A stretch of DNA of 64,000 nucleotides from Butyrivibrio hungatei DSM 14810 (GTDB lineage: Bacteria > Bacillota > Clostridia > Lachnospirales > Lachnospiraceae): the NCBI RefSeq assembly GCF_900143205.1, contig NZ_FRDH01000004.1:89319-153318 (forward strand), read 5' to 3'. Under the pieces are notes generated by a model that was not told the DNA's origin, ran no database searches, and saw only the letters and a list, made by a program, of their open reading frames with translations. Made by a program: the position numbers and the translations under genes. Positions 55,243 to 63,426 of the stretch are shown here, piece after piece (position 1 is the stretch's first letter; each line of letters opens with the position of its first letter).

Positions 55243-56007
55243 ATGAATGATGATCATTTTGTTGAGAAAAAGGCTGAGATAGAAAAGACAATAGAATTAT
55301 TAAAGGAGGAGTTATCTCAGGCTCCATCTGGAACAATAGTCGCTCTGAATAAAAATGGACACTACAGATGGTACCACCAAAAGAAGAATAAAAAGGGAGG
55401 CTTTGAGAGAAAGTACCTTAATAAGAAAGATGAGGAACTTGCGCGGAAGCTTGCTAAGAAGGCTTATGCTAAAGCTCTTTTACGAGATAAAGAAAATGAG
55501 CTTTCTTGCATTAAAGCATATCTTAAGAAGCGAAAATGCACTGATTATAGGGCTTTGATCGAAGGGAATTCGCCGTATCGCTCTCTTATTCTTTGTGATG
55601 ACTGGGGTAGTGAATCTTATGAATCTAGTCATTCTCATCCGGAAAATTTGATAGTTAAGGCTCCTAAGGGCCAATATGTGAGGTCTAAATCGGAGGCACT
55701 AATAGCCAATGAACTTTTTGAACAAGGAATTTCTTATAGATATGAATGCTTGCTAGACATTGACGGAATCGCATTTTATCCTGATTTTACTATTAGAAAG
55801 GATGCTACAGGCGAAATTTTTATTTGGGAACATTTTGGATTGGTTGATGATGCGGCTTATTTTGACAATATGATGCGCAAGATATCTCTTTATATGAAAA
55901 ATGGGTATATTCCGGGCGTGAACCTTATCATGACTTTTGAAACAAAGCGCCATCCTTTAACAATTGATGATGTTAGGAAGGTGATAACGCTATATCTGAA
56001 AGAATAG
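55243..56007 (+). CDS. PD-(D/E)XK nuclease-like protein
   Basis: 254 residues. An N-terminal coiled-coil region with a basic patch (about 1-95; YRWYHQKKNKKGGFERKYL) is followed by a domain reading RSKSEALIANELFEQGISYRYE, then YPDFTIRKDATGEIFIWEHFG (landmarks PDFTIR and IFIWEHFG). The order Glu, Asp and Glu-x-His resembles the E...D...ExK/H core of PD-(D/E)XK endonucleases, with His replacing Lys. The AGAAGGAG site is about 15 nt from the chosen ATG, so the start is uncertain. It ends 9 nt before the tandem-repeat region. Confidence 0.55.
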   Translation: MNDDHFVEKKAEIEKTIELLKEELSQAPSGTIVALNKNGHYRWYHQKKNKKGGFERKYLNKKDEELARKLAKKAYAKALLRDKENELSCIKAYLKKRKCTDYRALIEGNSPYRSLILCDDWGSESYESSHSHPENLIVKAPKGQYVRSKSEALIANELFEQGISYRYECLLDIDGIAFYPDFTIRKDATGEIFIWEHFGLVDDAAYFDNMMRKISLYMKNGYIPGVNLIMTFETKRHPLTIDDVRKVITLYLKE

Positions 56008-56015
56008 GTTATTTT

Positions 56016-56080
56016 GTATTACTGTGGGATTGCTGAAGTATTCTGCGGTATTGCTGAAGTATTACTGCGGGATTGCTGAA
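56016..56080. repeat. Three 21-22-bp tandem repeats
   Basis: GTATTACTGYGGGATTGCTGAA occurs at 56016, 56038 (one base shorter) and 56059. The last copy runs into the 53-bp hairpin array. The words TATTAC and GCTGAAGT recur inside that array, so this is probably a collapsed offshoot of it. Confidence 0.75.
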
Positions 56081-56650
56081 GTCCTTTGAGATGGTATCAA
56101 AATAGCTAGAATAAGTGCAATGGTATTACGGGCGTTTTGCGTAGTGATACTAAAAATGCAAGATAAACCTTAATGGTATTACAAGAACTATACGTAGTAA
56201 TACTAAAAAGGCAAGAAAAGAGTGAATGGTATCCCTTGAATCCGTGCAAGTGATACCAAAATAGCTAGAATAAGTGCAATGGTATTACGAGAGCTCTGCG
56301 TAGTGATACCAAAAATGTAAGATAAACCTTAATGGTATTACAAGAGCTATACGTAGTAATACTAAAAAGGCAAGAAAAGAGTGAATGGTATCCCTTGAAT
56401 CCGTGCAAGTGATACCAAAAGAACTAGCTAAAGCATAATGGTATTACAAGAATTTTAAGCGATGATACTAAAACAACTGAAAAAAGAAAAATGGTATTAC
56501 TGAAGTTTGATACAGTGGTACTAAAATAGGAATATATAAGAATATGGTATCACTTGCTTTTGCATCAAGCATACCAAAACATGCAAAAAACAAGCTAATA
56601 GTATTACCTGAGAAAAAATACAGTGATGACAAATGAATCTCAAGGTGATA
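56069..56650 (+). repeat. 53-bp-period array of about ten hairpin units
   Basis: GGTAT begins units at 56122, 56175, 56228, 56281, 56334, 56387, 56440, 56493 and 56546, exactly 53 bp apart, with degenerate units at both ends (56069 and about 56600). Each unit has GGTATTAC...GTRATACY followed by AAAA and a variable 15-18-nt linker. Units 1-3 and 4-6 are a 159-bp duplication. Arms covary: units with CTTG on the left have CAAG on the right, and one unit pairs GGTATTACTG with CAGTGGTACT using G-U pairs. Wobbles are G-T in + strand sense, which implies a + strand RNA. Confidence 0.85.
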
Positions 56651-56662
56651 AAATAGTAGCCC

Positions 56663-56691
56663 TTGACGAAAATGCGTTATTGTGGTATTGT
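56663..56691 (+). promoter_or_regulatory. Promoter of the rimP-nusA-infB operon
   Basis: TTGACG (56663-56668), 17 nt, TATTGT (56686-56691), immediately after the hairpin array. A leader of about 120 nt precedes rimP. Confidence 0.6.
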
Positions 56692-56707
56692 CGATATGGT
56701 AAATGTT

Positions 56708-56738
56708 AAGTGGGCTTGAAGAAAGCCCACTTTCTTTA
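56708..56738 (+). promoter_or_regulatory. Leader attenuator hairpin before rimP
   Basis: AAGTGGGCTT (56708-56717) pairs with AAGCCCACTT (56723-56732) over a 5-nt loop and is followed by TCTTTATG. It lies between promoter and rimP and could attenuate the operon, as is known for nusA-containing operons in other bacteria. Confidence 0.6.
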
Positions 56739-56821
56739 TGTATTTAGATAAGATTTATGTATTCATATGTAAATCATGTTTCAGATTATGAATATATGAA
56801 TCGAAGGATGAGGTTTAATTC

Positions 56822-57283
56822 ATGAAGAAAAATGAAATCGAGAAGAAAACCGAGGAACTGTTAGTTCCAATAGCCGAGGCTAACGGCGTCACGATCTATG
56901 ACGTTGAATATGTCAAAGAGGCTGGTGAATGGTATCTTCGTGCCTACATTGACAGAGAAGGCGGAGTGGATATCAACAAGTGCGTTGATGTAAGTCATGC
57001 TTTATCTGATGCATTAGATGCAGATGACTTTATTGAAGATGCTTATACTCTTGAGGTTTCAAGTCCAGGACTTGGAAGACAGCTCAAGAAGGACAGACAT
57101 TTTGCAAACAGTATCGGACAGGATGTAGAGTTCAAGCTCTTCAAGGCCAGAGATGGTGTCAAGGAGTTTGCTGGTACGCTTAAGAGTTTTGACAGCGATA
57201 GCGTAACCGTAACTATAAATGACAAAGATGAAAACTTTTTAAGAAAAGAGATATCAGTGATTAAGCTTGCTTTGGATTTTTGA
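56822..57283 (+). CDS. rimP: Ribosome maturation factor RimP
   Basis: 153 residues. VEYVKEAGEWYLRAYIDREGGVDINKC (landmarks EAGEWYLRAYID) and YTLEVSSPGLGRQLKKDRHF are the family blocks. It aids 30S subunit maturation. It opens the rimP-nusA-ylxR-ylxQ-infB-rbfA cluster, with a leader of about 120 nt that contains a terminator-like hairpin. Confidence 0.93.
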   Translation: MKKNEIEKKTEELLVPIAEANGVTIYDVEYVKEAGEWYLRAYIDREGGVDINKCVDVSHALSDALDADDFIEDAYTLEVSSPGLGRQLKKDRHFANSIGQDVEFKLFKARDGVKEFAGTLKSFDSDSVTVTINDKDENFLRKEISVIKLALDF

Positions 57284-57308
57284 TCCAAGCGTAAAAAAGG
57301 AGATTACG

Positions 57309-58466
57309 ATGAGTAAAGAATTAATGGATGCCCTTGATCTTTTAGAAAAGGAGAAGAACATCAGCAAGGATTCTCTGTTTGATGCAATCGAGAATTCACT
57401 TATCACAGCTTGCAAGAACAACTTTGGCAGAGCTGAAAATATCAGAGTAGAAGTTGACAGAAACAACTGTGACTTTAAGTGCTATGCAGACAAGACTGTA
57501 GTTGAGACTGCTGATGATGTTATGGATCCTCAGATTGAGATCTCACTTGATGATGCCAAGAAGATCACCAAGAAGGCAAAGGTTGATGATGTTGTAGCAG
57601 TTCCTCTTAATTCTAAGGAGTTTGGACGTATCGCTACACAGAATGCCAAGAACGTTATCCTTCAGAAGATCCGTGAGGAAGAGCGTGGTGCTATCTACAA
57701 TGAGTATTTTGAGAAAGAGCATGACATCGTTACTGGTGTTGTTCAGAGATTCATTGGCAAGAATGTTAGCATCAACCTTGGAAGAGCAGATGCTATCCTC
57801 AATGAGAATGAGCAGGTAAAGGGAGAGGTTTACAGACCTACATCTCGTATCAGAGTATATGTCCTTGAAGTTAAGAATGGTTCAAAGGGACCAAGAATTC
57901 TTGTTTCAAGAACTCACCCAGATCTTGTAAAGAGACTCTTTGAGCAGGAAGTTGCTGAGATCCAGGACGGAACAGTTGAGATTAAATCAATCGCTAGAGA
58001 GGCTGGAAGCCGTACTAAGATTGCAGTTTATTCTAACAACCCTAACGTAGATGCAGTTGGTGCATGCGTAGGTGTTAACGGAGCAAGAGTAAATCTTATC
58101 GTTGATGAACTCGGCGGTGAGAAGATCGACGTTATCAACTGGGATGAGAACCCTGGTAACCTTATTCAGAATGCTCTTTCACCTGCCAAGATCGTTGCAG
58201 TATTTGCTGATCCTGACGAGAAGAGCGCTAAGGTAGTAGTTCCTGACTATCAGCTTTCACTTGCTATCGGTAAGGAAGGTCAGAATGCTAGACTTGCTGC
58301 AAGACTTACAGGTTACAAGATCGATATCAAGAGTGAGACACAGGCTAAGGATGCTCCAGGATTCCGTATGGAAGACTATCTTGATGATGAAGATTACGAT
58401 GAGTACGAAGAGGGCGAGTATGAAGAAGGCGATGTAGAGTCTTCTGATGCTGAAGTTGAGGAATAA
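57309..58466 (+). CDS. nusA: Transcription elongation/termination factor NusA
   Basis: 385 residues from the ATG at 57309 with AAGGAG ahead. N-terminal RNAP-binding domain, S1 domain (GVVQRFIGKNVSINLG), KH1 and KH2 (GACVGVNGARVNLIVDEL and AIGKEGQNARLAARLTGYKIDIK; landmarks GVNGARV and KEGQNARLAA). A short acidic tail (residues 365-385, many Asp/Glu/Tyr) replaces the extra C-terminal repeats of proteobacteria. It controls pausing and termination, and probably its own operon. Confidence 0.95.
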   Translation: MSKELMDALDLLEKEKNISKDSLFDAIENSLITACKNNFGRAENIRVEVDRNNCDFKCYADKTVVETADDVMDPQIEISLDDAKKITKKAKVDDVVAVPLNSKEFGRIATQNAKNVILQKIREEERGAIYNEYFEKEHDIVTGVVQRFIGKNVSINLGRADAILNENEQVKGEVYRPTSRIRVYVLEVKNGSKGPRILVSRTHPDLVKRLFEQEVAEIQDGTVEIKSIAREAGSRTKIAVYSNNPNVDAVGACVGVNGARVNLIVDELGGEKIDVINWDENPGNLIQNALSPAKIVAVFADPDEKSAKVVVPDYQLSLAIGKEGQNARLAARLTGYKIDIKSETQAKDAPGFRMEDYLDDEDYDEYEEGEYEEGDVESSDAEVEE

Positions 58467-58467
58467 T

Positions 58468-58725
58468 ATGCAAAAAAAGATTCCGATGAGAAAATGCGTC
58501 GGCTGCGGTGAAATGAAAGAGAAAAAAGAGATGATCAGAGTCATTAAGACACCTGAGGACGAGATTGTTCTTGATACCACAGGTAGAGCTAATGGCAGGG
58601 GAGCATATATCTGTAGCTCCAGGGAATGTCTTTTGAAAGCAGTCAAGAACAAAGGACTTGAGAGATCTCTTAAGGCTCAGATACCAGCAGACGTGCTTGA
58701 GCGAATGGAAAAGGAGCTTGGCTAA
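58468..58725 (+). CDS. ylxR: YlxR (DUF448) RNA-binding protein
   Basis: 85 residues. MRKCVGCGEMKEKKEMIRV then GRANGRGAYICSSRECLLKAVKNKGLERSLK (landmarks CVGCGEMK and GRGAYIC). It belongs to the DUF448 nucleic-acid-binding family always found between nusA and infB. It starts 2 nt after the nusA stop. Confidence 0.9.
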   Translation: MQKKIPMRKCVGCGEMKEKKEMIRVIKTPEDEIVLDTTGRANGRGAYICSSRECLLKAVKNKGLERSLKAQIPADVLERMEKELG

Positions 58726-58729
58726 GATA

Positions 58730-59056
58730 TTGGATTCTAACAAGATATATTCTATGCTGGGGCTATGCATGAGGGCTGGTAAGCTAAAGAGCGGCGAGTT
58801 CGCCTGTCTAGAAGCTGTCAGAAAAAAGACAGCAGTACTGGTCATTGTCAGTGAAGATGCCTCAGATAATACAAAAAAGCAGTTTAGAGATAAATGTAGT
58901 TATTATAACGTTCCAATCTACTTCTTTGGCAACAAAGATGACTTGGGACATGCAATTGGTAAGGACGTTCGAACGAGTCTGGCTGTAACAGACCAAGGTT
59001 TGGCTAAGACCCTCATAAAGGACTTACTTCTAGAAAAAAGTACGGAGGAAATGTGA
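58730..59056 (+). CDS. ylxQ: YlxQ, L7Ae-like ribosomal protein
   Basis: 108 residues. IYSMLGLCMRAGKLKSGEFACLEAVRKK and LVIVSEDASDNTKKQF (landmarks AGKLKSGE and SEDASDNT) are the L7Ae/YbxF kink-turn-binding family. I place the start at TTG 58730, directly after the ylxR stop and 8 codons before MLGL; earlier starts would overlap ylxR with no family match. It binds RNA kink-turns in the ribosomal cluster. Confidence 0.85.
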   Translation: MDSNKIYSMLGLCMRAGKLKSGEFACLEAVRKKTAVLVIVSEDASDNTKKQFRDKCSYYNVPIYFFGNKDDLGHAIGKDVRTSLAVTDQGLAKTLIKDLLLEKSTEEM

Positions 59057-61936
59057 ATGGCAAAAATTAAAATATCCGAACTTGCAAGCGAGCTTGGATG
59101 CGACGCAAAGGAGCTGATAAGTGTTCTGCAGGAGAAAGGCATAGAGGCAAAACGTTCGAATAGTTCTATCGAGGAAGCTGATGCAGAGATAGCAAGAAAG
59201 CACTTCAAGGGTGGAGCTACCAAGGAGGCAAAGGCACCTGCAGAGAGTAAGGGCGCTCCAAAGGAAGCTAAGAAAGAAGCTCCAAAGGAAGAGCCTAAGC
59301 AGGCAGCCGGCGATGAGCCAAAGAAAAAGAAGAGCAAGATCATCATGGTTACCAATGCTGGTAATTCCAAGATGGGTGGATACAATAACGGCCAGAACGG
59401 CGGCAATAATAACAATAACAACCAGCGCCGTGATAATGGTGGCAATAGAAATGGTGGAAACAATAACGGCAGAAGAGGAACTTTTGCTCAGTCACAGAAT
59501 GTTTACCATCCAATCAAGCCTTTAACAGCTCCATCACAGCTTGATAGCTATGATAACGTTGTATCAAAGACACCAGCTCCTAAGCCAGCACCAAAGAAGG
59601 AAACTCCAGTTCAGACTCAGGCAGCGCCAGAGGTTAAAGAGCAGGTACAGGAGAACGTACAGCCTAAAGCTCCAGCAAGAGAGCAGAATGCAGCTCCTGC
59701 ACAGAATGATAGAAATAGAGATAACAGAAACTTCCGTCAGAATGGGGACAGAAACAATGGACCTAGAAATGACAGAGGCGATAGAAATAATTTCCAGAAT
59801 AGAAACAATGGAAATGGTGGATTCCGCAGAGATGGTCAGAACAATTCCTTTGGCGGACCAAGAGGTGGCCGTGATAATCAGGGCGCTCAACAGGGCGGCG
59901 GTAAGTTCGTCGGCAGAAACGATAGAAATGATAGAAACGACAACAGATTTGGCGGAAACAAGTTTGATAAGGGTTCATCCAGAAACAACAGCTTTGCTGA
60001 TGCACCTGTAAAAGAGGGTGGAAGCCACAGAGACGAAGAGAGACGTCGTATCGGACAGGAAAAGGATAAGAGAAACAAGAAGGATCTTGCTTACGAGCAG
60101 GAAGAGATGATGCCAAGAAGTAAGAGAGTCGGCAGATTCATTAAGCCTGAGGTTAAGAAGGTAGAAGAGCCTGAAGAGCAGATCAAGGTTATCTCAATCC
60201 CAGAGAAGGTTTCCATTAAGGAACTTGCTGAGAAGATGAAGATGCAGCCATCAGTTATCATCAAGAAACTGTTTATGGCTGGTCAGGTTTCAACAGTTAA
60301 TACAGAGCTTACATATGAGGAAGCTGAGAATATAGCTATCGATTACGATATCATCTGCGAGAAGGAGATTCCTGTTGATGTTATCGAAGAGCTTCTTAAG
60401 GAGGATGAGGATGCACCAGAGACTCTCAAGAAGAGACCTCCTGTTGTCTGCGTAATGGGTCACGTTGACCATGGTAAGACATCACTTCTTGATGCAATCC
60501 GTAAGACAAGTGTTACTGATAGAGAGGCCGGTGGTATCACACAGAGAATCGGTGCTTACATGGTATCAGTAAATGATCAGAAGATCACATTCCTTGATAC
60601 TCCTGGTCACGAAGCTTTCACAGCTATGCGTATGCGTGGTGCTAATTCTACAGATATCGCTGTACTTGTAGTTGCAGCTGATGACGGAGTTATGCCACAG
60701 ACAATAGAAGCTATCAACCATGCTAAGGCTGCAGAAGTAGAGATCATTGTAGCTGTTAACAAGATTGATAAGCCAAATGCGAATATTGACAGAGTTAAGC
60801 AGGAAATGACTGAATACGGTCTTATTTCTACTGATTGGGGCGGAACAACAGAGTTCGTACCTGTTTCAGCTAAGTCAGGTGAAGGTATTGAAGACCTTCT
60901 TGAGACTATCATTCTTACTGCTGATATCCTTGAGCTCAAGGCTAACCCTGATAGAGAGGCAAGAGGTCTTGTGCTTGAAGCTAGACTTGATAAGGGCCGT
61001 GGTCCTGTTGCAAACGTTCTTGTTCAGAAGGGTACACTTCATGTAGGTGACTTCATTTCTGCTGGAGCAAGCTCAGGTAAGGTTAGAGCCATGGTTGATG
61101 ATAAGGGTAACAAGCTCAAAGAAGCTCGTCCTTCACAGCCAGTTGAGATCCTTGGCCTTTCAGATGTTCCTAATGCCGGTGAGGTATTCCTTGGACATGA
61201 GACTGACAAGCAGGCTAAGCAGTATGCTAATACATACCTTCAGCAGCACAAGAAGGATCTTATTGAAGAGACAAAGGCAAAAATGTCTCTTGATGATCTC
61301 TACTCCAAGATTGAAGAGGGTAGACTTCAGGAACTTAACATCATCATCAAGGCTGACGTTCAGGGTAGCGTAGAGGCCCTCAAGCAGAGTCTTCTTAAGC
61401 TTTCAAATGATGAAGTTGTTGTTAAGGTTATCCATGGTGGTGTTGGTGCAATCAATGAGTCTGATGTAACTCTTGCAGCAGCATCAAACGCTATCATCAT
61501 CGGATTTGATGTTCGTCCTGATGCAACAGCTAAGAGTATGGCTGAACATGAAGGCGTTGAGATCAAGCTTTACAAGGTTATCTACCAGGCTATCGAAGAG
61601 ATTGAGTATGCTATGAAGGGTATGCTTGCTCCTATCTATGAGGAGAGAGTTACTGGTCATGCAGAAGTTAGACAGATCTTCAAGGCTTCTAAGGTTGGTA
61701 ACATCGCTGGTTCCTTCGTTAAGGACGGTATCATCAAGAAGGATTGCAAGGTTCGTATCTCTAGAGATGGCGAGCAGATCTTCGAAGGTGATCTTGCTTC
61801 TCTTAAGAGATTCAAGGATGACGTCAAGGAAGTTAAAGAAGGCTTTGAGTGTGGTCTTGTATTTGATGGCTTCGATCAGCTTCACGAAGGCGATATGGTA
61901 GAAGCTTACGAGATGGTAGAGGTTCCAAGAACTTGA
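59057..61936 (+). CDS. infB: Translation initiation factor IF-2
   Basis: 959 residues, starting 1 nt after ylxQ. IF2_N helices at both ends of a long unstructured region: about 95-340 is rich in Asn, Gly, Arg, Asp and Gln (NNNNNNQRRDNGGNRNGG and similar) with Pro/Ala/Gln-rich stretches. The G domain starts at VMGHVDHGKTSLLDAI (G1 near 467), DTPGHEAFTAMR (G3) and NKIDKPNA (G4). Domains II to IV follow with C-terminal EERVTGHAEVRQIF. It places initiator tRNA on the 30S subunit. Confidence 0.95.
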   Translation: MAKIKISELASELGCDAKELISVLQEKGIEAKRSNSSIEEADAEIARKHFKGGATKEAKAPAESKGAPKEAKKEAPKEEPKQAAGDEPKKKKSKIIMVTNAGNSKMGGYNNGQNGGNNNNNNQRRDNGGNRNGGNNNGRRGTFAQSQNVYHPIKPLTAPSQLDSYDNVVSKTPAPKPAPKKETPVQTQAAPEVKEQVQENVQPKAPAREQNAAPAQNDRNRDNRNFRQNGDRNNGPRNDRGDRNNFQNRNNGNGGFRRDGQNNSFGGPRGGRDNQGAQQGGGKFVGRNDRNDRNDNRFGGNKFDKGSSRNNSFADAPVKEGGSHRDEERRRIGQEKDKRNKKDLAYEQEEMMPRSKRVGRFIKPEVKKVEEPEEQIKVISIPEKVSIKELAEKMKMQPSVIIKKLFMAGQVSTVNTELTYEEAENIAIDYDIICEKEIPVDVIEELLKEDEDAPETLKKRPPVVCVMGHVDHGKTSLLDAIRKTSVTDREAGGITQRIGAYMVSVNDQKITFLDTPGHEAFTAMRMRGANSTDIAVLVVAADDGVMPQTIEAINHAKAAEVEIIVAVNKIDKPNANIDRVKQEMTEYGLISTDWGGTTEFVPVSAKSGEGIEDLLETIILTADILELKANPDREARGLVLEARLDKGRGPVANVLVQKGTLHVGDFISAGASSGKVRAMVDDKGNKLKEARPSQPVEILGLSDVPNAGEVFLGHETDKQAKQYANTYLQQHKKDLIEETKAKMSLDDLYSKIEEGRLQELNIIIKADVQGSVEALKQSLLKLSNDEVVVKVIHGGVGAINESDVTLAAASNAIIIGFDVRPDATAKSMAEHEGVEIKLYKVIYQAIEEIEYAMKGMLAPIYEERVTGHAEVRQIFKASKVGNIAGSFVKDGIIKKDCKVRISRDGEQIFEGDLASLKRFKDDVKEVKEGFECGLVFDGFDQLHEGDMVEAYEMVEVPRT

Positions 61937-61972
61937 TGCGAGAGCAGAACTTCCGTATGTAAGAGGAATTTT

Positions 61973-62410
61973 ATGAGAAAAAACAGTAATAAAAATAAAA
62001 GAATAAACGGTGAAGTTCAGAAGGTTATTTCTGAAGCAATTCGTTATAGTAAAGACCCAAGGATCAGTCCCTTTACATCCGTTATGGATGTAGAGGTTGC
62101 CCCTGACCTTAAGACATGCAAGGTTTGGGTGACTGTTATGGGTAATGACGAGGATAGACTTAGAACTGCAGAAGGTCTTAAGAGTGCAGCAGGTTATATC
62201 CGTAGCACAGTAGCCAAGCAGCTCAATATGAGATATACTCCAGAGCTTAGATTTATCATGGATGATTCTATTGAATATGCAATCAATATGTCCAAGATAA
62301 TCGATGAAGTAACTGCTAAGGACAATGAGGCTAGAGCAGCTCGTGGAGAGGACATTGAAACTGAGTCAGATGACTTTGTTGATGAGGACTCTTTTGAGGA
62401 GGAAGAATGA
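61973..62410 (+). CDS. rbfA: Ribosome-binding factor A
   Basis: 145 residues. KDPRISPFTSVMDVEVAPDLKTCKVWVTVMG (landmarks DPRIS and VAPDLKTCKVWV) is the KH-like RbfA core, followed by a strongly acidic tail (about 115-145). It helps mature the 16S rRNA 5' end. Its stop overlaps the next start by 4 nt (ATGA). Confidence 0.93.
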   Translation: MRKNSNKNKRINGEVQKVISEAIRYSKDPRISPFTSVMDVEVAPDLKTCKVWVTVMGNDEDRLRTAEGLKSAAGYIRSTVAKQLNMRYTPELRFIMDDSIEYAINMSKIIDEVTAKDNEARAARGEDIETESDDFVDEDSFEEEE

Positions 62411-63357
62411 AGATCGATCAGCTAATGGAAGGTGTAAAGACTGTTGGTATCAGCGGTCATATAAGACCAGATGGTGATTGCGTCGGTTCTTGTATGGGCA
62501 TGTATCAGTATTTGTCCAAATGCTATCCAGATGCCAGGATTGACGTTTTTCTTGAGAGTATACCTGCAGAACTTACCTTTATCAAAGATGTTGATAAGGT
62601 AAATCATGAGTTCACAACTGATGTTGACAGCTACGATCTTTTTATTGTTCTTGATTGTGGCAAAGACAGAACTGGTAAGGCAGAAGCCTTTGTGGACAGT
62701 GCAAAGAAGGTTGTTAACATTGACCATCATATCAGCAATCAGGGAACTGGTCATGAGAACTATATTGTTCCTACAGCTAGTTCAGCCTGTGAGCTTGTTT
62801 ATGATGTGATCGATAATAGCAAACTTGATATTGATATAGCCAAGACTCTTTATACCGGAATGGTCACAGATACTGGTGTTTTCAAGTATAACAATACATC
62901 TCCAAAGACTATGCAGGTTGCGGCAGATCTTATTTCTTACGGCTTTGATTTTGGAAGTCTTATAGATCATGTTTTCTATGAAAAGACCTATATGCAGAAT
63001 CAGATTCTTGGAAGAGCTCTTTTGGAAAGTATCATGCTCATGAACGGCAGATGTATAGTATCTGTTGTTTCCAAGCAGACAATGGAGTTCTATGGAGCTG
63101 TCAGCAGTGACCTTGATGGTATAGTCAATCAGATGCTCCTTACTATCGGAGTTGATTGTTCTGTGTTTATGTATGAGATCGAGCCTTTGGTCTACAAGGT
63201 GAGTCTTCGCAGTAATGGAGCAGTTGATGTTTCCAAGATTGCCCAGCTCTTCGGAGGTGGCGGCCATCAGAGAGCAGCAGGCTGCACAGTGAATGGAACA
63301 CAGCACGACGTTATCAATAACATTACTAAATATATACACCAGCAGCTGTTTGAATGA
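62407..63357 (+). CDS. nrnA: DHH/DHHA1 nanoRNase and pAp phosphatase
   Basis: 316 residues. GHIRPDGDCVGSCMGM (about 16-31), VLDCGKDRTGKA, NIDHHISNQG with the DHH motif, and GMVTDTGVFKY give the metal site. DHHA1 at the C-terminus has FGGGGHQRAAGCTV. NrnA degrades 2-5-mer RNA and converts pAp to AMP, a by-product of sulfate and coenzyme A-related metabolism. It overlaps rbfA by 4 nt and is conserved between rbfA and truB in Firmicutes. Confidence 0.9.
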   Translation: MKIDQLMEGVKTVGISGHIRPDGDCVGSCMGMYQYLSKCYPDARIDVFLESIPAELTFIKDVDKVNHEFTTDVDSYDLFIVLDCGKDRTGKAEAFVDSAKKVVNIDHHISNQGTGHENYIVPTASSACELVYDVIDNSKLDIDIAKTLYTGMVTDTGVFKYNNTSPKTMQVAADLISYGFDFGSLIDHVFYEKTYMQNQILGRALLESIMLMNGRCIVSVVSKQTMEFYGAVSSDLDGIVNQMLLTIGVDCSVFMYEIEPLVYKVSLRSNGAVDVSKIAQLFGGGGHQRAAGCTVNGTQHDVINNITKYIHQQLFE

Positions 63358-63370
63358 TCACATGAATAAT

Positions 63371-63405
63371 AGCCACAAGATATATTATGTCTTGTGGCTT
63401 GTTTT
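63371..63405 (+). terminator. Hairpin between nrnA and truB
   Basis: AGCCACAAGA (63371-63380) pairs with TCTTGTGGCT (63390-63399), followed by TGTTTTATC. truB begins only 22 nt later, so it is probably a partial terminator or readthrough attenuator. Confidence 0.7.
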
Positions 63406-63426
63406 ATCACATTGGATAGGAAAAAT

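Noticed and set aside
56069..56650. CRISPR array
   Set aside because: Both the supposed repeats and the spacers vary, pairing within each unit is the conserved feature, and the 159-bp block duplication is unlike spacer acquisition.
59763..60116. Reading frames opposite and within infB's low-complexity region
   Set aside because: They arise from the N/G/R-rich codon pattern of infB and show no independent features.
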